From positions 1-64,000 of the forward strand of contig VGZA01000013.1 in NCBI GenBank assembly GCA_016872775.1: 64,000 nucleotides of DNA, in the 5' to 3' direction. Both the position numbers and the translations under genes were made by a program. Below are positions 9,049 through 18,581 of the stretch, piece after piece (the stretch's first letter is position 1; each line of letters opens with the position of its first letter). The stretch comes from Planctomycetota bacterium. GTDB taxonomy: Bacteria; Planctomycetota; Planctomycetia; Pirellulales; Pirellulaceae. The notes under the pieces were generated by a model. That model saw only the letters and a program-made list of their open reading frames with translations, had not been told where the DNA came from and searched no databases.

Positions 9049-9378
9049 GTTCGGGCGTCGTACTCTCCCGACTCCTACTCGTACCCAGGCGCCAGCCGGT
9101 ACTCGTAATCGAAGGGGGTATCATGGCGAGCTAGTTATCGATCACGAGACCTTCGACGTTTGTGGGCCGTGGAGCGCATACCTGCCGGTGACTCGGCCGA
9201 TCGAGCGGACCGGTGGCGACCGGCAGAATTCTATCGAGTACGAGTTGGAGTGGGAGTGCGAGTACAGGCACGAGTCGGAGTGGCGTGCGAAGCCCGAATC
9301 GGGCCGAGAACTGGAGCGGCCGGAAACGCGGGACTTGGAATCAACGTCGCTTTGGCGACCGACCGCTTACGGCTGTTG
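9049..9378. repeat. Intergenic region with GAGT/ACTC repeats between convergent genes
   Basis: This 330-bp gap between the 3' ends of aroA and the giant FG-GAP gene holds no gene I can support. At 9235-9283 a run of six-base steps of the form GAGTNN recurs. An imperfect inverse of it (ACTCCTACTCGTACC) lies at 9071-9085, so the two ends could pair. It may act as a bidirectional transcription barrier, which is inference. Confidence 0.55.
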
Positions 9379-12300
9379 CTATCGGCGGCGGCGTTGCCGC
9401 CGAACCTCCGACTCAACCACCTGCCACAGCGATTCCCACGCCGAATCGGCCGACGACTCGAACATCGAGTTCGGAAGATCCGAACTTCCCCAAAGAGAGG
9501 ATAGGCTCGTTCTGTCCTGCGATGCCGCGGGCGTCGGCACCGTAGTGAAAAGCTCTTCGATCGCTCGATCGGTATGCGACGCATCGACGACCTGCTCGAT
9601 CCGGAACGATTCGCCTTCTCCGCCAGTCGATTGGTGGTTCAAAAAATTGATGACCAGCAGTGCATCAAGGGCCGTCGCAAATTCATCGCCGCTGACGTCG
9701 TAGAATGCTTCGTTGCCCACCGGGCGAGGCGCGAAGGACGGCAGGAACGGATTGGGAAGTTTCAGGGCGGAGGTCGCCGATCGATTGATGTAGTTGATGA
9801 TCTGCAGGGCATCTTCGGCCGTGACGATGCCATTGTTGGTCACGTCGAGCGGATTGGATGGATTCTGCCACGGCGCCCCTTCGGCGATCGCCTGCATGAT
9901 CACGGTGGCGACTCCCTGGCGGAACGTATTGAACGTGCGCCCGTTCAGTACCTGCACGTTGGTCAGCGTCCAGCCGGTGCCGATGTCGACGGTGTCTCCG
10001 TCGTTGCGGGTTATTTGAAGGGTGTTGCTCGTGTCGGAAAGGGTCAGCACGTCGCGCACGGAGAGCAGCAAGGAGTTGTTTCCCACGCCGGTCAGATCGA
10101 TCTGCTCGATACCCGTAATTCGATGATCGCTCATCGTGCGGAGATTCAACTGGATCCCCGCGCCGTCGACTCGCAAAGTGTCCGAACCGGTGCCACCGTC
10201 GATGCGGGTGAATGTGGCATCCAGCACGGAGATCGAATCGTTACCTTGCCCGCCTCGCAGGACATCAATCCCACCGTTACCCAGCAGCGCGTCGTCGCCT
10301 GAGCCGCCGACGATCCGATCGGAGAGTATCGACCCTGTAAGGACGTTGCTGTTTCGATCACCCTTCTGATCAACCGATTGGGTGAAATCCGCGCCAAAAA
10401 CGACGAACGCCGCGCCGGCCTGAGAACGCGTCGGAGTTCCGGGATCGGCACTCGGAACGCCGACGATAAAGTCCTCGAATCCGTCTCCGTTGATATCGGC
10501 GGCACCGCCCAGGGAAGCGGCGGTACGGTCGCCAGCCAGAACGCCTGTGAATCGAATCCCATTTTCGCCGTTGATGGCATCGACGCCAAGCGTCGGCGAA
10601 AAGTCGCTTGTCGGTCCGCCGAACAGGAGGTACGCTTCGCCGGCGCGGAGCCGGGCAGGGCTGCCGGGATCGGCGTTTGGTGCACCGATCAACAGATCGT
10701 CGTAACCGTCGGCGTTCATATCCCCGACGCCGGCGATCGCGGCGCCTGCGTTGTCGCCTGCCCGCCGTCCTTGGAACTGGAATCCGTTGCTACCGTCAAG
10801 CGAGGCCGCGTCGAGTGCTGTCGTCACTAACGATCGGCCAAAAAACAGGTAGGCGTCGCCGGCCTGCGATCGGGCCAGATCCGCGCCGACCAGGAGATCG
10901 TCGAAGCCGTCGCCATTGACGTCTCCGGCGGACGCCGACTGATGCCGGGACGATGCCAGATTGAAAATCGAGAATCCGTTGGAGCCGGTCAGCGATGCGA
11001 CGTTGACCACGCTGTTCCATGGCCCCGTGCCGCCGAAAAGCACAAAACGCTCCGATCCGCTTGGTCCCCGACCACCGACGACCAGATCGCCCAGCCCGTC
11101 TCCGTTGAAGTCACCGGCGGACGACACATACGTTGCGTCTCCCGCTCCAAACACGTTACCCGCTCCGTCTCGGCCGACAATCGCAAAGCCGTTCGTTCCG
11201 TTCAAGGCGGCAACCGTGATCGTGCTGGGGCTGACGCCCACTCGGCCAAAGACAACGTAGGCTCGTACTCCCTGCCCGACCACATTGGCGCCGGCGATTA
11301 AATCCGCCAGGCCGTCGCCGTTAACATCGCCGGCGGCACTGAGCGACATGCCGAGTTGCGCGCCGGCAGCGGGGCCCTGGATCGCGAACCCGTTTGAGCC
11401 ATTCAGCGTGGTTACATCGAGGGTCGCGAAAAATCCGCCGGACCGGCCATAGATAACAAACACCAATCCGTTGTCCGGCGCGGAACCGTCCCAGGTCGGT
11501 GCGCTGATCGCGAAGTCGGAGATCCCGTCCCCATTCATATCGCCAAGCGCGGTCGCGGCGGTGCCGAGCCGCCCCTGAATCTGACCGCCGAACAGCGAAA
11601 AACCGTTCAGGCCGTTAAGCGTGCTGATATCGACCGAAGCCGCGGAAAAGTCGGCTCGGCCAAAGACCACGTAGACCGCCCCGGCCTGCAATTGCGCGGG
11701 CGCTCCCGCCGTGGCGGACGGCGCAGCGACGAGAAAGTCGTCGAATCCGTCGGCATTGATGTCGCCGATCGCGGTCGCGGTTGTTCCTAACTCCGTGTTC
11801 GCGGTGTTCCCTTCGATCACCAGTCCGGCGGACCCATTTCCACCGCCCGCGGGCGTCAATTGTTCGAGCGGAAATTGGGCATTCGCCGGCGGAGGATTTC
11901 CGACAGTTACCTGCGCGGACACCTCGTTGCTGATGGCGCCCCGCAAGTCAACGGCACGAGCGTGAATCGTGTAGTGCGACTCGGGGAGGCCGAGCGTATC
12001 GAATGACAGGGTCCACCCACCGGAAAACACTGCATCGCTCCCAAGAACGAAATCGCCACCCGCGCCTGTCTGCAAACCGGGCTGAAAATTCGATTCGCGA
12101 TAGAATTCGACGCGGGCGATTGGATCGTCCGGATCGGTGACACCACCCGCGGTCAGTTGAATTCGACCGTCCACCGCGACGCGCGTCGGATCGGCGGACA
12201 GGAAGATGATCGACGGTGACTGATTGACCTCGGTCACCTGAAACTGTTTCGATATCGGTAAACTACCGGCACCCGTGTTGTCGAATGCCACCGCATAGGC

Positions 12301-15300
12301 AGTATGCGGTCCGATTGGCAGCACCGCCGACGAAACCGTCAATGAGAAGTCGTCCGCCGCATTCGCGTCGGTCCCCAACCTTGTATCGCCACCGGCACCC
12401 AATTGCAGACCGACGATCGCGTTGGACTCGCGATAGAATGCCACTTCACTGACCGTTCCGTCAAAATCAGCGACATTACCCGCCGTGATGGTGAACAGCC
12501 CCGGCTTGGTAACCTGTTCCGGACTCACCGTCAGTGATTCGATCGTCGGCACCTGATTCACGCGATTCTCCGTGACAACAATATGGCGTAAAGCGAGCGG
12601 GCTTCGCCGAGCCGTATTGTCGACTAACGTCACCCCCACGGTGCGAAGAGGGGAATCGGGAATCAATCGGTCGTTGAAGAATTGCACATTGCGCAGCAGG
12701 AACGGCGCGATCGTCGGCGTCGCGGCATTCGTGAACTGGATCACCAGGGGCGTGGCATTCGCGCCGCCCTGGATAACGCCAACCTCAATCCCGTTGACGG
12801 ACACCCTGCCGCCAACGATGTGAATCCCCGTGTCTTCATCGCCCAGGGCCTGCAATTGCAGTTGATCGCCCGCCTGCCCGCCGGCAAGCAGATCGACGAT
12901 CAGTTCACCTCCTTCGAGCGAGGACGAATCGAGGTCGATGATTTCGGCGAGCGGATCGAGAAAAACCGGATCGGAACGAAATGGAAAATGAACGGCCTGC
13001 GGCGATAGAGTGACCATGGGCGATTCGATGCCGATGGCGCCTCGCACAAATCCAGTTACCGGGAAACGGAACGTGGGCTGATTGGGATCGTCCGTCGTGA
13101 AACGCAACTCGCCGAATTTGAGGCCCGGCGGGCTGGGATCGAGCCGCAGCGTGATATCCGCGTGCTCCGTGGGATTGATCTGCGACGGGAAAGGGGTTGT
13201 CAATGAAAAACCGACCGGCACCTGGACCAGTCGGGAATTCAATACCGTCGAACCATGGTTCTGTAACCGGAAAGTCATGTCCGCCGGATTGTCCGTCCGA
13301 TTGATGCGGCCGAAGTCAAAGGCAGTCGAACGCCCATTGAGAACGATCGTTTTGGCATGGGATACGCGTAACTGTGGCACCAGCGGCTGGGAAACGATGT
13401 CGAACGATCGGCGTACTTTCTCTTGGTCATTGATGCTCAGCGTAACCGTCCAGCGCCCCGGCAACTGCGACCAGACCGGTGTCAGCGTTTCGTAACTTTC
13501 GTACGAGTGAAACGACGGACCGAACAGGCCGACGCAACCCAGGGCCGACGCATTGATACAGTAGCGAGACCGGGTATCGACCGTACCGTCCGGTCGGTAC
13601 CAGGTGACCTCATAGGTGTCGCGCGTGTTAAGGTGACCGATCTCAAACCAGAAATGTACCGATCCTGTAAACGTCGGATGCAACGTTTCAAATTCGGACG
13701 GTCTCTCGGCGATGTCCTGCGCGGGATCGACGTTCGTCAGCCCCGATCGCAAAACGGCACGCTCCATTCCGCCCTGATACTGCAACGGCTGTAACCAATA
13801 GGCGGTTGGATCCTGGTAAGTGTCGACTAGGGTTCCATTGTGCAGTACCTGAAAACGGAAGATGGGAGCGGCGCGGCTCGCGTCGATCCCCAACAATCCC
13901 AGGACCTGGCCGGCGTCCAGACGATCGCCAATCTGGACCGTGAGGGAAAGTGGATTGACGTTGTGGTACCGCATGCGCCAGCCGTTTCCATAGTCGACCT
14001 CGACAAGGTCGTCAGGGATCGGCAAGGTGCCGAGCGAAAACGACGGCCCCAAGGTGGCGGTGCGGCCGAAAAGTACGAATGACGCGCCGGATGCAATGCC
14101 GCTGCCGTTTGCCGCAGGAGCGCCAATGATCAGGTCGGCAATCCCATCCCGGTTGACATCTCCCGCCGAACTCACGGAACTGCCCGCGGCGTCGCCTGGC
14201 GCAGCTCCGGTCAGACTCAGGCCGCGCGTTCCGTCGCCGTTTGCAAGGTCTCCCAGATTGAATTCGGCGCCGAATCCGCCGGTGCGACCAAACAACAAAT
14301 ACGATTCTCCCGCGCTGCCGGCGCCCGGAGCGCCGATCAACAGATCGTCGCCACCGTCACCATTAAAGTCGCCAATTCCGGCCAGGGACGTCGCAGTTTG
14401 ATCCAACGAACTAACGCCCAACAGTACGGCGCCCTTCGTGCCATTTCCGCCCCCGGATTCCCACAGACTGTTCAAGTCGAATTCCGCAGTGAACGGTGTG
14501 CTTTGGCCGTAGATCAAGTAGCAGAGGCCACTCCCCGATGCCGCCCCATCCGCACCCGACGCGGACACATAAAGATCGTCGATACCGTCGCGGTTCAGGT
14601 CACCGGCCGATCCAATCGGAACGGCCGTCATGTCAAAAAATCCCAAACCGGGAATGACGAATCCTTCGGAACCGTCGCCGATATTCGGTGGTGGCGGCGG
14701 GGGATCGACCGGCGGAAGCGGGGGAATGGGCGGAATCTGACCCGGCGGCGGAGGAGGAGGTGGTGGCGGTGGCGGAAACAACCGGATCACGTCGAAGTCA
14801 GGTTCCCATGCCTCGGTCTTGCCGAAGACCACGTATCCTTCCCCTGTCGATCCGAAAAAACCTTTCCCGACGGTGCCAATCGCCAGATCGCCAATGCCGT
14901 CGTGATTCAGGTCCCCGGCGGAACTGAGCCACTGACCAAATTCATCGAACTCGTCCACGCCGCGAAGAACGAATCCTTTGCTTCCATCCCCGCCATTGAA
15001 GGATTCCAACGAATCCAGGGCAAGTTCGGCCGGAAAGGCAGTCTGCGATCCAAAAAGTACATAAGCGACGCCGACGTCCAACAACATTTCATCCGCGTCG
15101 TCGTCCAACAACATTTTCACGTCAGCGCGCGGGGCGGCCACCGCCAGGTCAACCACCTGATCTCCATTGATGTCGCCGATGCCGCTGACGACCGTGCCCG
15201 AACGATCGAATTCCTGGCTGCCGTTGAGCACAAAACCTCGCGAGCCGTCGCCCCCATTGGCCGCCAACAACAGGGACAGGTCGAGCTCGGCGGGAAATGC

Positions 15301-16353
15301 CTGCGACGATCCGAACAACACGTAGGTTCGCCCCACTTCTTCGAAGCCTTCGACCGATTCCCCCGGGACCCCGACGATCAAGTCCGACAATCCATCGCCA
15401 TTGAAATCACCCGACCCGAACGACTCCAGCGGGATGTCGGCAATCAGAAGCCCGCGACTGCCGTCGCCACCGTTCTTCTCGAGCAAATCGGCGAGTTCGA
15501 TCGTCGACTGGTAAGGGCCGTCGTGTCCAAACACAACGTAAACTCTCTCCGCCGCAATCGAAACAACCGCCAGGTCGGAAATTCCGTCGCCATTGACGTC
15601 GCCCACGGACTGCACAATGCTGCCCGTGCCTTCGTCGTCCTCGAAACCGTTCAATACCATCCCATCTCGTGCTCGTCCGCCCGAACTGATCACCACCCCG
15701 GGCGCCGCCGCGAACAGCGGCAGTCCACGATCGACTTCCGACGCATTGGGCACTGGAATGTCAATTCCGGTTGAACGGTTGGCACTGAAATTGCCGCCGT
15801 TGTAGTCGCGAACTTGAGCTCGTGGATCAACATCGACGTAGTCACGGACCGCCCAGTCCTCGTTCTGTGCGCCCGCCAGCGGTTGCACCATTTTCTGCGT
15901 CAGGGTTGACGGGAACTGTGGAGAATAATTGATGACGAATCGATTATCGGTTTCGTTGGTCTCGGCGACACTGTTGGCGGAGTCGACAGTTACCTCGATC
16001 CGGTGCTCCCCGGGACCGGCGAACCAGCCGCCCTGAATCGTGGCCGCACCCACCGCCTGCCCTGGAACCGTGGAAGGTGTGAAAAAAAGCGCCGACGTCA
16101 AGGGTACGGAATCGTGCAGGAAACGGAGTCGATACGAGGCATCGACGTCGGTCGCTTCCCATGCCGCTCGAAGCCGGATTTGCTCGCCCACCGTCGGTAT
16201 CGAAATCGGATTGGATTCGCCGTCGAGGAATTGAACGTCAAGGATCCGCAGATTGCCGGCGAGCAACTGTCGCGACTCCAGCGACTCAAATAAGGCCCTG
16301 CGGCGCCAGCGTTGATCGAGCGTTATTGGTGCGGCCATGCGACTACGTTTCAT
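9379..16353 (-). CDS. Giant exported FG-GAP / RTX / dockerin protein
   Basis: The product has 2324 residues. The N-terminus carries the planctomycete export tag FESLESRQLLAG (residues 22-33). Then come a CARDB-like domain (about 40-145) and an M23-like N-part (about 185-228). Next are seven FG-GAP motifs of the type GDVNGDGISDLAV (about 250-740), with a proline run near 530-555. An M23-like C-part follows (about 780-848), then a Hydin/choice-of-anchor-like domain (about 1005-1100) and Ig-like repeats (about 1270-1485). Seven more FG-GAP motifs (about 1530-1960), RTX-type GGSGDDALLG repeats (about 2010-2045) and two dockerin-like calcium loops (about 2168-2240) complete it, with a basic end. 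It is probably a calcium-bound surface adhesin or matrix protein. M23 zinc ligands are missing, so peptidase activity is unlikely. The ATG follows GAGG. Confidence 0.9.
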   Translation of the reverse strand: MKRSRMAAPITLDQRWRRRALFESLESRQLLAGNLRILDVQFLDGESNPISIPTVGEQIRLRAAWEATDVDASYRLRFLHDSVPLTSALFFTPSTVPGQAVGAATIQGGWFAGPGEHRIEVTVDSANSVAETNETDNRFVINYSPQFPSTLTQKMVQPLAGAQNEDWAVRDYVDVDPRAQVRDYNGGNFSANRSTGIDIPVPNASEVDRGLPLFAAAPGVVISSGGRARDGMVLNGFEDDEGTGSIVQSVGDVNGDGISDLAVVSIAAERVYVVFGHDGPYQSTIELADLLEKNGGDGSRGLLIADIPLESFGSGDFNGDGLSDLIVGVPGESVEGFEEVGRTYVLFGSSQAFPAELDLSLLLAANGGDGSRGFVLNGSQEFDRSGTVVSGIGDINGDQVVDLAVAAPRADVKMLLDDDADEMLLDVGVAYVLFGSQTAFPAELALDSLESFNGGDGSKGFVLRGVDEFDEFGQWLSSAGDLNHDGIGDLAIGTVGKGFFGSTGEGYVVFGKTEAWEPDFDVIRLFPPPPPPPPPPPGQIPPIPPLPPVDPPPPPPNIGDGSEGFVIPGLGFFDMTAVPIGSAGDLNRDGIDDLYVSASGADGAASGSGLCYLIYGQSTPFTAEFDLNSLWESGGGNGTKGAVLLGVSSLDQTATSLAGIGDFNGDGGDDLLIGAPGAGSAGESYLLFGRTGGFGAEFNLGDLANGDGTRGLSLTGAAPGDAAGSSVSSAGDVNRDGIADLIIGAPAANGSGIASGASFVLFGRTATLGPSFSLGTLPIPDDLVEVDYGNGWRMRYHNVNPLSLTVQIGDRLDAGQVLGLLGIDASRAAPIFRFQVLHNGTLVDTYQDPTAYWLQPLQYQGGMERAVLRSGLTNVDPAQDIAERPSEFETLHPTFTGSVHFWFEIGHLNTRDTYEVTWYRPDGTVDTRSRYCINASALGCVGLFGPSFHSYESYETLTPVWSQLPGRWTVTLSINDQEKVRRSFDIVSQPLVPQLRVSHAKTIVLNGRSTAFDFGRINRTDNPADMTFRLQNHGSTVLNSRLVQVPVGFSLTTPFPSQINPTEHADITLRLDPSPPGLKFGELRFTTDDPNQPTFRFPVTGFVRGAIGIESPMVTLSPQAVHFPFRSDPVFLDPLAEIIDLDSSSLEGGELIVDLLAGGQAGDQLQLQALGDEDTGIHIVGGRVSVNGIEVGVIQGGANATPLVIQFTNAATPTIAPFLLRNVQFFNDRLIPDSPLRTVGVTLVDNTARRSPLALRHIVVTENRVNQVPTIESLTVSPEQVTKPGLFTITAGNVADFDGTVSEVAFYRESNAIVGLQLGAGGDTRLGTDANAADDFSLTVSSAVLPIGPHTAYAVAFDNTGAGSLPISKQFQVTEVNQSPSIIFLSADPTRVAVDGRIQLTAGGVTDPDDPIARVEFYRESNFQPGLQTGAGGDFVLGSDAVFSGGWTLSFDTLGLPESHYTIHARAVDLRGAISNEVSAQVTVGNPPPANAQFPLEQLTPAGGGNGSAGLVIEGNTANTELGTTATAIGDINADGFDDFLVAAPSATAGAPAQLQAGAVYVVFGRADFSAASVDISTLNGLNGFSLFGGQIQGRLGTAATALGDMNGDGISDFAISAPTWDGSAPDNGLVFVIYGRSGGFFATLDVTTLNGSNGFAIQGPAAGAQLGMSLSAAGDVNGDGLADLIAGANVVGQGVRAYVVFGRVGVSPSTITVAALNGTNGFAIVGRDGAGNVFGAGDATYVSSAGDFNGDGLGDLVVGGRGPSGSERFVLFGGTGPWNSVVNVASLTGSNGFSIFNLASSRHQSASAGDVNGDGFDDLLVGADLARSQAGDAYLFFGRSLVTTALDAASLDGSNGFQFQGRRAGDNAGAAIAGVGDMNADGYDDLLIGAPNADPGSPARLRAGEAYLLFGGPTSDFSPTLGVDAINGENGIRFTGVLAGDRTAASLGGAADINGDGFEDFIVGVPSADPGTPTRSQAGAAFVVFGADFTQSVDQKGDRNSNVLTGSILSDRIVGGSGDDALLGNGGIDVLRGGQGNDSISVLDATFTRIDGGTGSDTLRVDGAGIQLNLRTMSDHRITGIEQIDLTGVGNNSLLLSVRDVLTLSDTSNTLQITRNDGDTVDIGTGWTLTNVQVLNGRTFNTFRQGVATVIMQAIAEGAPWQNPSNPLDVTNNGIVTAEDALQIINYINRSATSALKLPNPFLPSFAPRPVGNEAFYDVSGDEFATALDALLVINFLNHQSTGGEGESFRIEQVVDASHTDRAIEELFTTVPTPAASQDRTSLSSLWGSSDLPNSMFESSADSAWESLWQVVESEVRRQRRRR

Positions 16354-16897
16354 GCGAAAACAACCTCAAGTAAGGATCGATCAACTTCCAGGTTGAGCCG
16401 ATTCGGTGACCACCTGACGACGCAACGCCGAACGCAATTTGCGTTGCGGTGTTCCGGTCGCCATTTAATTGCCAGGACTTCGATGCCCGTACTTGCGAAT
16501 CAGAACCATATACCAAGTCGCCCTTTACAAAGATTCGCCTTGCGCGCACCCTCCCCAATTTGGATCTTGAATCGTTAATTATTCTAATTGGACCCTCGGA
16601 ACGACACAAACTTTTGGAACGTTTCGACCGGAGACATGGCCGTCAACCCGACGGGACCTTCACCCCTTCTTTGGAGGGGATGCCCTCTGCCGCGGCACCA
16701 CCAGGGCGACCGAGCAGGTGCCGAAGAGCAGGGTATAGCGGCGGCGTGAATGTCTCGGCGAGTGGTGCTCCCGGCGGGAAAACAGTAACTTGTTGGCGGC
16801 CTGTCCTGGCGTTATTGAGCGGGCCAAACGGACCAGAATCGCGGCCGCGGCGCGAAGGGTCGGCAACGCGCTAGCGCCCAGGAGCGAATTGGAAAAG
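16354..16897. other. Divergent intergenic region
   Basis: This 544-bp gap separates the giant FG-GAP gene (minus) from the M24 peptidase gene (plus). It contains a short AT-rich tract (16550-16590) unlike the rest of the window and a candidate minus-strand promoter at 16581-16609. I see no convincing gene; the open frame leading into the peptidase from 16790 has no good start and no conserved content. Confidence 0.6.
16581..16609 (-). promoter_or_regulatory. Candidate sigma70-type promoter for the giant FG-GAP gene
   Basis: Read on the minus strand, TTGTGT (16609-16604) and TAGAAT (16586-16581) are separated by 17 bases in the AT-rich tract. The predicted start would leave a leader of roughly 220 bases before ATG 16353. 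This is pattern matching only, and planctomycete promoter consensus is poorly known. Confidence 0.3.
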
Positions 16898-17995
16898 ATG
16901 AGTCGATTTGCACAACGTCGCGACCGCCTGCGGAAAGTGCTGCGGAGCGCAGGACTGCCGGCACTGTTGGTGAGCCAGGAGAAGAATGTCACTTATCTGA
17001 CGGGTTTCTCGGGAGAAGCCAGTTGGCTGCTGCTCTCCAAGAACGATGCCGTCATCCTGTCCGACGGCCGTTTTATCGAGCAACTGCAGCGTGAGTGCCC
17101 CGATCTGGACGCGGAGATCCGTCTTCCACCGACACAGCTCCCGGATCTGGTGCAACGGATCGTCTCGAAAGGCCAATGGAGTCAAGTGGCTTTCGAGGCC
17201 GACGAGATGACGTTCTCCACCCACGCGGTCCTGAAATCCCAATGCCCCGAACAGGACTGGGTGCCGTCGCAAGGGATCGTCGAATCGTTGCGGGAAGTGA
17301 AGGACACCGAGGAATTGGCGGCCATTCGACGGGCGATCGATGTCGCAGAACGGGCGTTCAACGTTGTTCGTGCATCGTTGCTGGGATCGCAGACGGAAAA
17401 AGATGTTGCCGACGCCCTGGATTACCAGATTCGGCGATTTGGCGGCAGTGGATGCTGTTTCGAACCGATCGTCGGTGTCGGCGCCAACGGAGCGCTGCCG
17501 CATTACCGTGCCGGAGACGTTCGACTTGGTGCGAGCCCGTTTGTATTGATCGATTGGGGGGCGCGCGTGGCGGGCTACGTCAGCGACTTGACGAGGGTGC
17601 TTGTCACCGGTAGAATCCCGCCGAAACTTGAACGCCTATATGGAGTTGTGTTGACTGCTCAGTTGCGCGCAATCGAGCAGATCCGACCGGGGGCGCTTCT
17701 TGAGGACATCGACGCCGCCGCAAGGTCGGTCATCGAAAAGGCCGGCTGGGGGGCGAGTTTTACGCATGGGTTGGGACACGGAATTGGCCTGGCGGTGCAT
17801 GAAGCGCCCCGACTGGCGGTCCGGCAGAAAAGAGCGCTCAAAGCGGGGATGGTGATCACAATTGAACCTGGCATCTATCTCCCTGGTTGGGGCGGAATCC
17901 GGATTGAAGACGACGTTCTGGTTACGCGCAATGGGCACGAAGTACTGACCAGCGTTCCAAAGTCGTTCGACGCATGTGTGGTTCCGATGGGATAA
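16898..17995 (+). CDS. Xaa-Pro aminopeptidase (M24 family)
   Basis: The product has 365 residues from ATG 16898 (MSRFAQRRDRLRK), preceded by GGAGCGAATTGGAAAAG. Residues about 1-130 form a creatinase N-like domain (KNVTYLTGFSGEASW), and about 135-360 the M24 pita-bread domain. The metal ligands are visible: Asp in LIDWGAR, Asp in YVSDLTR, His in THGLGHGIG, Glu in ITIEPGIY and Glu in IRIEDDV. It is a cytoplasmic dimetal exopeptidase cleaving N-terminal residues before proline. The gene lies 58 bp upstream of accB; this peptidase-accB-accC order recurs in many bacteria, often with efp between, although efp is absent here. Confidence 0.92.
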   Translation: MSRFAQRRDRLRKVLRSAGLPALLVSQEKNVTYLTGFSGEASWLLLSKNDAVILSDGRFIEQLQRECPDLDAEIRLPPTQLPDLVQRIVSKGQWSQVAFEADEMTFSTHAVLKSQCPEQDWVPSQGIVESLREVKDTEELAAIRRAIDVAERAFNVVRASLLGSQTEKDVADALDYQIRRFGGSGCCFEPIVGVGANGALPHYRAGDVRLGASPFVLIDWGARVAGYVSDLTRVLVTGRIPPKLERLYGVVLTAQLRAIEQIRPGALLEDIDAAARSVIEKAGWGASFTHGLGHGIGLAVHEAPRLAVRQKRALKAGMVITIEPGIYLPGWGGIRIEDDVLVTRNGHEVLTSVPKSFDACVVPMG

Positions 17996-18053
17996 ACGGC
18001 GTGGACGGAGTTCCGATTTCTGAAATCGTGGCACGACCGAAAGGGTTCTAGAG

Positions 18054-18575
18054 ATGGATAATCCAGGGAAAAACGCAGACACGGATGGGCTACCCGACGT
18101 CAGCAAGGTTCGCGATCTGGCGGCCTTGATGGTCGAATTCGACTTGTCGCAGATTTCGTATCGCAACGGCGATGCGGAATTACGGATAAAGCGCGGAATC
18201 ACGACAGGGATACCGGCTCCGGCCGCCTACCCCCACCTGATGGTGGCTCCATCCGCGCCGAGTCCTTCGGTCGGATCGTCGGTTTCCTCCGCTCCGCCTG
18301 CCGCCGCCGCTTCGGCCACCGAAGGGCGGAACATTGAGTATATTCGCAGCCCGATGGTCGGAACGTTCTACTCAAAACCGAATCCAGCCGCCGAACCGTT
18401 TGTCAAAGTCGGCGACCACGTTGATCCCGAACGCACGATTTGCATCATCGAAGCGATGAAGGTCTTTAACGAAATCCCGGCGGAAATGCGCGGGCGCATT
18501 GTCGCGGTACTCGTGGGTGACGAAGAATCCGTGGAGTTCGGCAAGCCACTGTTCAAGGTCGACACCAGCGGATAA
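18054..18575 (+). CDS. accB: Biotin carboxyl carrier protein of acetyl-CoA carboxylase
   Basis: This 173-residue protein carries the biotin for the first step of fatty acid synthesis, moving CO2 from biotin carboxylase to the carboxyltransferase. Residues about 15-50 resemble the AccB N-terminus (VRDLAALMVEFDLSQI). An Ala/Pro/Ser linker follows (about 55-85), then a biotinyl domain with the EAMKVFNEI motif, in which Lys136 is the predicted biotinylated residue. Only 6 bp separate it from accC. Carboxyltransferase genes accA and accD are not in the window. Confidence 0.96.
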   Translation: MDNPGKNADTDGLPDVSKVRDLAALMVEFDLSQISYRNGDAELRIKRGITTGIPAPAAYPHLMVAPSAPSPSVGSSVSSAPPAAAASATEGRNIEYIRSPMVGTFYSKPNPAAEPFVKVGDHVDPERTICIIEAMKVFNEIPAEMRGRIVAVLVGDEESVEFGKPLFKVDTSG

Positions 18576-18581
18576 CCGACG

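Noticed and set aside
14398-15774. Long plus-strand open frame (458 codons) antisense to the giant protein
   Set aside because: Composition is typical of a shadow frame in GC-rich DNA; the minus strand shows regular FG-GAP motifs.
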